DNA of 64,000 nt. Origin: Congeria kusceri. Its lineage: Eukaryota; Mollusca; Bivalvia; Myida; Dreissenidae. Positions 55,867 through 64,000 of this stretch are shown one piece after another. Within the stretch, counting starts at the first letter, position 1; each line of letters opens with the position of its first letter. The stretch spans positions 46,749,548 through 46,813,547 of the forward strand of contig CM051034.1 in NCBI GenBank assembly GCA_027627225.1, written 5' to 3'. The position numbers and the translations under genes are program-made. Under the pieces are notes generated by a model. It ran no database searches, was not told where the DNA came from, and saw only the letters and a list, made by a program, of their open reading frames with translations.

Positions 55867-58800
55867 AGGGAGCATAAAATGTAAATTAGATCGAGATGAT
55901 GTTAAGGTTGAAAGTCACTGATTCAGTAGATATGGTCATTTCCTCATAGTAAATAGAACAAATATGCGTTCTCCGGCTTCTATGCGAACGTGCACCGGAT
56001 TCTATTAAACGAAAACGGCTAAACGCTCAACAGTCCCGTTGGTAATCTCATTGTTTTATTATTAAATACGTTGTTTCTATAATAAGTAGGTCACTACTAA
56101 CAATAGATTTAAAAAGTGAAAACTTTAAAAATCTTCTCTGAAACCACAAGGCTTGGAGCTTTCATATTTGATATGTGACATCCTCTAGTGGTCCTTTACA
56201 AAGATTGTTCAAATGATGCCCATGGGGTCAAAACTGGCCACGCCCTGGGGGTCACATGGTTTATATAGACTTGTATAGCAAAATGACTTTAAAAATCTTC
56301 TTCTCTGAAACCGCTAGGCCTAGAGGTATCATATTTGGTATGTAACATTGTATAGTGGTCCTCTACAAAGATTGTTCAAATGATGCCCCTGGGGTCAAAA
56401 CTGGCCACACCCCGGGGGTCACATAGTTTATATAGACTTGAATAGCAAAATGACTTTAAAAATCTTCTGCTCTGAAACCTCAAGGCCCAGAGGTTTCATA
56501 TTTGGTATGTAACATTGTGTAGTGGTTCTCTACAAAGATTGTTCAAATGATGCCCCTGGGGTAAAAACTGGCCACACCCCGGGGCTCACATGGTTTATAT
56601 AGACTAAATAGTAAAATGACTTTAAAAATCTTTTTCTCTGAAACCGCAAGCCCTAGAGGTTTTATATTTGGTATGTAACATGGTATAGTGGTCCTCTACA
56701 AAGATTGCTCAAATGATGACCCTGGGGTCAAAACTGGCCACGACCCGAGGGTTACATGGTTTATATAGACTTGAATAGCAAAATGACTTTAAAGATCTTC
56801 TCCTCTGAAACCGCAAGACCCAGAGGTTTCATATTTGGTATGGAACATTGTATAGTGGTCCTCTACAAAGATTGTTCAAATGATGCCCCTGGGTTCAAAA
56901 CTGGCCACACCCCGGGGGTCACATAGTTTATATAGACTTGAATAGCAAAATGACTTTAAAAATCTTCTGCTCTGAAACCTCAAGGCTCAGAGGTTTCATA
57001 TTTGGTATGTAACATTGTTTATTGGTCCAGTACAAAGATTGTTCAAATGATGCCCCTGGGGTCAAAACTGGCCACACCCTGGGGCTCACATGGTTTATAT
57101 AGACTTTAATAGCAAAATGACTTTAAAAATCTTCTGCTCTGAAACCTCAAGGCCCAGAGGTTTCATATTTGGTATGTAACATTGTTAAGTGGTTCTCTAC
57201 AAAGATTGTTCAAATGATGCCCCTGGGGTAAAAACTGGCCACACCCTGGGGCTCACATGGTTTATATAGACTTAAATAGTAAAATGACTTTAAAAATCTT
57301 TTTCTCTGAAACCGCAAGCCCTAGAGGTTTCATATTTGGTATGTAACATGGTATAGTGGTCCTCTACAAAGATTGCTTAAATGATGCCCCTGGGGTCAAA
57401 ACTGGCCACGACCCGAGGGTTACATGGTTTATATAGACTTGAATAGCAAAATGACTTTAAAAATCTTCTCCTCTGAAACCGCAAGACCCAGAGGTTTCAT
57501 ATTTGGTATGTAACATTGTGTAGTGGTCCTCTACAAAGATTGTTCAAATGATAGCCCTGGGGTCAAAACTGGCAACAACCCGGGGGTCACATGGTTTATA
57601 TAGACTTGAATAGCAAAATGACTTTAAAAACCTTTTCCTTAAACCGCAAGGCCCAGAGGTTTCATATTTGGTATGTAACATTGTATAGTGGTCATCTACA
57701 AAGATTGTTCAAATGATGCCCACTGGGGTCAAAACTGGCCACACCCCGGGGGTCACATGGTTTATATAGACTTGAATAGCAAAATGACTAAAAATCTTCT
57801 CCTCTAAAACCGCAAGGCCCAGAGGTTTCATGTTTGGTATGTAACATTGTATAGTGGTCCTCTACAAAAATTGTTCAAGTGATGCCCCTGGGGTCAAAAC
57901 TGGCCATACCCAGGGGGTCACATGGTTTATATAGACTTAAATAGCAAAATGACTTTAAAAGTTTTCTCTTCTGAAAGTTCAAGGCCTAGAGGTTTTATAT
58001 TTGGTATGTAACATTGTGTAGTGGTCCTCTATAAAGATTGTTCAAATGATGCCCCTGTGGTCAAAGCTGGGCACACACCGGGGCTCACATGGTTTATATA
58101 GATGTTAATTGCAAAATGATTTAAAAATTCTTCTCTGAAACCACAAGGCCCAGAGGTTTCACATTTGGTTAAAACATTATATCGAGACCTCGATTGGGAT
58201 TGCATATGGGGTGGGTGGGGTCAAGGTCACTGTTACCAAAAATAGAAAAACAGTTTCCTCTCAATAACTTACGAACGCATTGAGATATTTTAATGAAACT
58301 TAATATATAGATACCTTATATTGACACCTCGCATGGGATTGCATATGGGGTGGGAGGGGTCAAGGTCACTGTTACTTAAAATAGAAAAATGGTTTCCGCT
58401 CAATATCTTGAAAACGCATTGAGATATTTTAATGAAACTTCATACTTAGATGCCTTATATGGAGACCTCGCTTTTTATTACGTATGGGGTGGGTGGTGTC
58501 AAGGTCTTTGTTACTACAGATAGAAAAACAGTTGCCGCTCAATAACTTGAGAACGTATTGAGATATTTTAATGAAACATCATGCATAGATATCTTATATC
58601 AAGACCTTGCTACATTCTATTGAGATCTCGATTGGGATCTCATATGGGGTGGGTGGGGTCAAGGTCACCGTTATTAAATATAGAAAAATGGTTTCCGCTA
58701 AATATCTTGAGAACGCATTGAGCTATTTTAATGAAACTTAATACATAAGTACCTTATATTGAGACATTGCTTGGGATTGCATATGGGGTGAGTGGGGTCA

Positions 58801-59960
58801 AGGTCAACGTTACTGAAAATAGAAAAACGGTTTCCGCTCAATAACTTGAAAACGCATTGCGATATTTTATTGAAACTTAATACACATATCTTATATCAAG
58901 ACCTCGCTTGGGTTTGCTTATGGGGTGGGTGGGGTCAAGGTCACTGTTATTAAAAGTAGAAAAACAGTTTACGCTCAATAACTTAAGAACGCATTGAGAT
59001 ATTTTAATGAAACTTCATACGTAGATACCTTATATCGAGACCTGGCTTTACGTATGTGGTGGGTGGGGTCAAGGTCAAGGTCACTGTTACTAAAAATAGA
59101 AAAACAGTTTTCGCTCAATAACTTTAAAGCCTATTGAGATATTTTAATGAAACTTCATACATAGATATCAGGTGAGCGTGGCCCTCTTGTTTGTGTCCCT
59201 ATCCTTTAAAACTCATGTCCCCAAAAAATCTTATGAAAATATGAACACATTTATCATCGTGAATTGTTGCGAATTGTAAGCATGGCGTGTCATACGTGTA
59301 TGTCTTTGATGTCTTATATATTTTAGTAATTAAGCTTCTATTTGTTACATTGTGTGTGTGTTTTGTGAATTGTGGCAGAATATGTCTGTTCTCAGCTTAC
59401 CTCAGATTATATTATCTCGTATTTATGTGTTTCACTTTGTTACATAATGAGTTGAATTTATTTCAGTTTTGTTATATTTGTTATTTATTTGTGCCCATTG
59501 TTGCAAAATTTTGTGGACAAATCTAAACCATGACCTGTATGTTAAGATTTCCTGATGACTTTGATATTGTTTGTTGGAATAGTATTTATTGATAAGTTTT
59601 ATGATATATTTTAGCAAAATGTTCACCAGATTTGTTATAGAGTTGTTGCCCTTTGTTACCATATTATTACATAGTTCTCTTCCTTAAAAACATCTTTTGG
59701 GTTCAAAATCTGTTATATTGGTGTGTGCTAAAACATATCATTGCCAAAAGTTAACAACACAAGTGAACACAGTTATTTTATTTTTAAATTAATTCAATAT
59801 GCCTGTTGATTTTTGTAAAGTATATATAATTGTTGCCTTATTTAACTTATAGGTTGCCATATGATTTTTGTGATTTATTACAAGTTATTTATTTGCATGC
59901 TGAATAAAATACATCATTATTGAGCCATATTAAGTATAGCCGTTATGCTCAATTTTTAGC

Positions 59961-60991
59961 AGCGACTATTCGAAGAATAGGTGAGCTTTTCTATTACCCA
60001 CGGCGTCGGCGTCCGCCATTGAATTCGGTTTAAGTTTGTATTCTAAAGTCTTGTAACTTCAAAACTACATAAGTTATTCACTTGAAACTTGAAATATACC
60101 TTTGTCACAAACTCCATTGTCAGGGGCAACATTCCCCATAACTCTGTTTTGTATTTCGACAGAGTTATGCCCCTTTTACCCTTTTACATCATTATTGAGC
60201 CATATTAAGTATAGCTGTTATGCTCAATTTTTAGCATCGACTATTAAAAGAATAGGTGAGCTTTTCTATTACCCACGGCGTCGGCGTCCGCCATTGAAGT
60301 AGGTTTAAGTTTATATTCCAAAGTTTTGTAACTTCAAAACTACATAAGTTATTCACTTGAAACTTGGAACTAACCTTTGTCATCGACTCAAGTATCAAGG
60401 GCAACATTCCTTATAACTCTGTTTTGTATTTTGATATAGTTATTTTCCTTTTTCACATAGATTTTCTGGTTAAAGTTTATATTCAAAAGTTTTGTAACGT
60501 CAAAACTACATAAGTTATTAACTTGAAACTTGGAACTAACCTTTGTCGTCAACTCAATTATCAAGGGCAACATTCCCTATAACTCTTTTTGTATTTTGAT
60601 AGAGTTATTCCCATTTTTCACATAGATTTTCTGGTTAAAGTTATTCACTTGAAACTTGGAACTTACCTTTTGTCATCAACTTTAGTATCAGGGGCAACAT
60701 TACCAATAACTCTGTTTTCTAGTTTGACAGAGTTATGCCCCTCTTTGCACTTAGATTTTCTGTTTAATTTTTATATTCAAAAGTTTGGTCACTTCAAAAC
60801 TATATCAGTTATTCACTTGAAACTTGGAACTAACCTTTGTCATCAACTCTAGTATCAGGAGCAACATTACCCATAACTCTGTTTTGTATTTTGACAGAGT
60901 TATGCCACTTTTTCACATAGATTATGTGGTTAAAGTTTTTGTTCCAAACATGTATAAATATACAAGGCTTCACTTAAAAGTTTTGTATTTA
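59961..60991 (+). mobile_element. Element with CTATTC foldback and ~170-bp core (copy 2)
   Basis: Second copy of 52978-54008 carried by the 6983-bp duplication; no difference noticed. Confidence 0.68.
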
Positions 60992-61042
60992 AAAAAATTT
61001 ATGCCCCTTCCACTATCCAAAATATGTACCAACTGAAATATT

Positions 61043-62849
61043 TGTAGAACCAATGGATGCTTTCAGATGTCTCTTTAACCTGTAATTGTGGCCTTAACCT
61101 TTAACCTTGGGACCTGATTAATACCCGTTTTGTTGATGCAAGCCTTCATGCAAAGTAATGTGAACATCATTCAATCCATGGCCAAGCTATAGACCGGACA
61201 AGCACAAAGTCAGTTTCGACCTTTGACCACAAAGTGTGACTTTGACCTTTGACCTACGGACCTTTTTCATGCTCGCTTCACGCCGTCTCATTGTGGTTTA
61301 CATTTGTGCCAATTTGTTTTGAAATCCATGGCGATTTAAAAGCACCTACAAGCAAAGTCCTAATTATGACATTTGACCTGAAGGTATGACCTTAACCTTT
61401 GACCTACAGACCTGATTCATGAACGCTACACATGAACTCATCGCAGCAAACATTTGTGCCATGTAATTTTAAAATCCCTCCATCCATAGCCAAGTAACAG
61501 TCCAGACAAGAAAAGAAATATAATCAAAGGGCAATTACTCCCTGAAAAAGAGGCTGGCTTATTAAGTAAGCGAACACTGCTTCTCCGATATGCTATATAA
61601 GAAAAAAGACCCCGCCCTTTGACGGCCATGTGTTTTAACGAATCAAAATAATTTTAACTATTTTGGATGAGAACCACCTAACACATATTTCTGTGAAATT
61701 ATTTCGAAATCCAACCAGTGATTTGTGACAATAATTTTAAAGTTTTCAATATCGTCCTATGAGGTTAAATGGCCCCGTCCCCTGGCGGCCATGTATTTCA
61801 ACGAAGCGGAACCATTTGAGCAATTTTGGTAGAGAACCACCCAAGGAACATTTTGTGAAATTATTTCGAAATCCAACCAGTGGTTTAAGACAAGGAAGAT
61901 TTTCGAAGTTTTCATATAGCCATATAAGGAAAAATGGCCCCGCCCCCTGGCGGCCATATTTTTCAATTTGGCGGAGCCATTTGAGCAACTTTGGTAGAAC
62001 ACCATCCAGAGAACATTTCTGTGAAATTATTTCAAAATCCATCAAGTGGTTTCTGACAATATTTTCAAAGTTTTCAATATAGCCATGTCGAGTGAAATGT
62101 CCCCACCCCCTGGCAGCCATGTTTTCAACGGAGCCGACCCATTTGAACAGCGTTGGTAGAGCACCACCCAAGGAACAGTTCTACGAAATTACTTGAAAAT
62201 CCACCCAGGGGTTTAGGAGGATATGTCGTTTAAAGCTCTGGTGGCCATCTTTTGCAGCGGACTGGAACCATTGGAGCAACTTTGGTAGAGGACACCCAAG
62301 GAACATTTCTGTGAAGTTTCATCAAAGTCGGCCTACCTATTTCGGAGATGTCATTAAAAGGATAAGTTTACGGACGCACGCACGACGGACGAACAACCGC
62401 GATACAAGCTCGCTGGCCTTCGGCCAGTGGATCTAAAATTCACCAGGCCGGAACAACCGGACAGTATGCGCATTATCTCTTGGTATGAAGTTTCATTGAG
62501 TTCTTAGTTCCTGAGATATCGCGCGAAAATGGACATTTCAATCATTTGTTTAATCAATTACAATGACGCCCTGAAACAAATCATCAGACCGGAACGACCC
62601 GACAATATGCGCACGTCCTCTTGGTAGGGGAGCTGCATATAAAGTTTCATTGAATTTGATTTATTAGTTCCTGGTAAGGATGGCATCGCGCGCGGAAACG
62701 ATGTACCGGAGGACGGACGGACATTGAGCATGATGGATAAAATCGTTGGGAAATAGCATTTACACCCGGATAAACGTAATGGCAGTTGAATTAGAATTCG
62801 GACAGACGGACAAAGCGGCGACTATATGCCCCCCCCCCCCCCCTCCTTA
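61043..62849 (-). mobile_element. TTATGCTCCC-type element, reverse orientation (copy 2, interrupted)
   Basis: Second copy of 54060-55866 within the tandem duplication, including the same nested insert at 61546-62438. Confidence 0.78.
61546..62438 (-). mobile_element. Nested element, reverse orientation (copy 2)
   Basis: Second copy of 54563-55455 in the 6983-bp duplication; no difference noticed. Confidence 0.75.
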
Positions 62850-63288
62850 AGGGAGCATAAAATGTAAATTAGATCGAGATGATGTTAAGGTTGAAAGTCA
62901 CTGATTCAGTAGATATGGTCATTTCCTCATAGTAAATAGAACAAATATGCGTTCTCCGGCTTCTATGCGAACGTGCACCGGATTCTAGTAAACGAAAACG
63001 GCTAAACGCTCAACAGTCCCGTTGGTAATCTCATTGTTTTATTATTAAATACGTTGTTTCTATAATAAGTCGAATTATCACGGAAGATGTGATACATTTG
63101 TGTGCCATATTTTCCAGTTCTTTTACCAGAACATAAAGTGATAGTTTAAAATGTTTTAAATATATTTTGCTCGCGCTTCCGGTGTTCTAAGCCTCGCAAG
63201 ATACACTTATCAATATTCAACACTAACATATATACCTAATTCAAATTGGGGGAAATATACAATTAATGTACATGTAAATGTTCGCTCG

Positions 63289-64000
63289 GAAAAAAACAAA
63301 AATATCGGTAGAACTGATGGATGCTGCCCGATGCCGCTTTGACCTCTAAATGTGGCCTTGACCTTAAACCTAAGAACCTGATTCAAAATCATCAGACCGG
63401 AAGGACCTGACAATATGCGCATGTCCCATTAGTAGGAATGCTGCATATAAAGTTTCAGTGAATTCGAGTTGTTAGTTCCTGAAATATCGCGCGGAAACGA
63501 CAATATTTCATTAAAATGTATTATTTTTAATATAAAAAGGGCAATCCATAACTCCCTCAAAAATCATCAGACCATTATCACTTCACCATTTGCGCATGTT
63601 CCCTTAGTAGGGAAGCTGAATATAAAGTTCATTGAATTCGGGTTATTAGTTCCTGAGATCTCGCGAGGAAACGGACATTTCCTAAGAAAATGTCCTATTT
63701 CTAATCAAAGGGCAATAACTCCCTGAAAAATCATTGGACCGGAACGACCTGGCAATATGCGCATGTCCACCTTATAGGGAAGCTGCATATAAAGTTTTAT
63801 TGAATTCGGGTTATTAGTTTCTTTGATCTCGCGCGGAAACGAACATTCCCTTAGAAAATGTCCTATTTCTAATAAAAGCACAAAAACTCCCTGAAAAATC
63901 ATCGGACCGGAACGACCTGACAATATGCGCATGTCCACTATATAGGGATGCTGCATATAAAGTTTCATCGAATTCGGGGTTTTATTTCCTGAGATCTCGC
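63289..64000 (-). mobile_element. TTATGCTCCC-type element, reverse orientation, cut by window end
   Basis: Begins near GTAGAACTGATGGATGCTGC (compare 54063), one CTTGACC-type unit, then at least four ~140-bp units (AAATCATCAGACCGGAACGA, ATATGCGCATGTCC, GCTGCATATAAAGTTTCATT). Older than the copies in the duplication, and not part of it. Confidence 0.78.

Larger units (their letters stand above)
49101..56083. repeat. 6983-bp tandem duplication, copy 1
   Basis: Every base checked here recurs 6983 bp later, with three differences noticed: 49536-49537 TA versus GT at 56519-56520, and 56005 T versus G at 62988. The unit starts at AAGT (49101), inside the first core array of the element at 48880, and ends in plain DNA. 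It contains no gene, only repeat elements. Confidence 0.95.
56084..63066. repeat. 6983-bp tandem duplication, copy 2
   Basis: Follows copy 1 without a gap. AAGT occurs at each breakpoint (49101-49104, 56084-56087, 63067-63070): 4 bp of microhomology. After 63070 the sequence departs (CGAATTATCACGG). It includes the 167-bp array (56084-58173), the 150-bp array (58173-59173) and all later elements of copy 1. Confidence 0.95.

Overview
The window is nuclear DNA of an invertebrate animal, most likely a bivalve mollusc. Three things suggest this: AT-rich DNA with long GT-AG introns; a CARD-helicase-zinc domain RIG-I-like receptor, a family present in lophotrochozoans; and dense repeats that combine a GTCC-type tetranucleotide tract with a tandem core of about 145-185 bp, which resembles the bivalve 'pearl' / Helentron-like (HINE) elements. 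The species cannot be named from the sequence alone.

One gene is supported. It lies on the + strand from 1067 to 43659, and I rebuilt it as 21 coding exons. All introns are GT-AG and every intron phase matches its neighbours. The 3738-nt coding sequence gives 1245 residues: a tandem CARD-type region (about 1-213), a long Ser-rich linker (214-523), a DECH-box SF2 helicase with its insertion and pincer regions (524-1075), and a C-terminal zinc domain with two CxxC pairs (1076-1245). This is a cytosolic double-stranded/5'-triphosphate RNA sensor of the RIG-I type, expected to signal through CARD contacts with MAVS. Helicase motif III and the segment before motif IV look more like RIG-I than MDA5.

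Most of the remaining DNA is repeats. The introns hold a degenerate mariner-type element (2178-3168), four or five minisatellites, a 3-kb element with CpG-rich inverted ends (16523-19540), a tRNA-derived SINE with a 10-bp target duplication (30807-30998), two SINE fragments, and many hairpin-ended elements. These elements have a foldback 5' end (TTATGCCCC or TTTAGCTC type), usually a GTCC-like tract, a tandem core, and a small 3' hairpin followed by CTTGTT or CTAGTT. Several are nested inside one another.

Downstream of the gene (44126-64000) there is only repeat DNA: a three-layer nest that includes a 5'-truncated LINE fragment on the minus strand, then a nearly perfect 6983-bp tandem duplication (49101-56083 and 56084-63066) with 4-bp microhomology at its ends. 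No second gene, rRNA, functional tRNA or CRISPR array was found.
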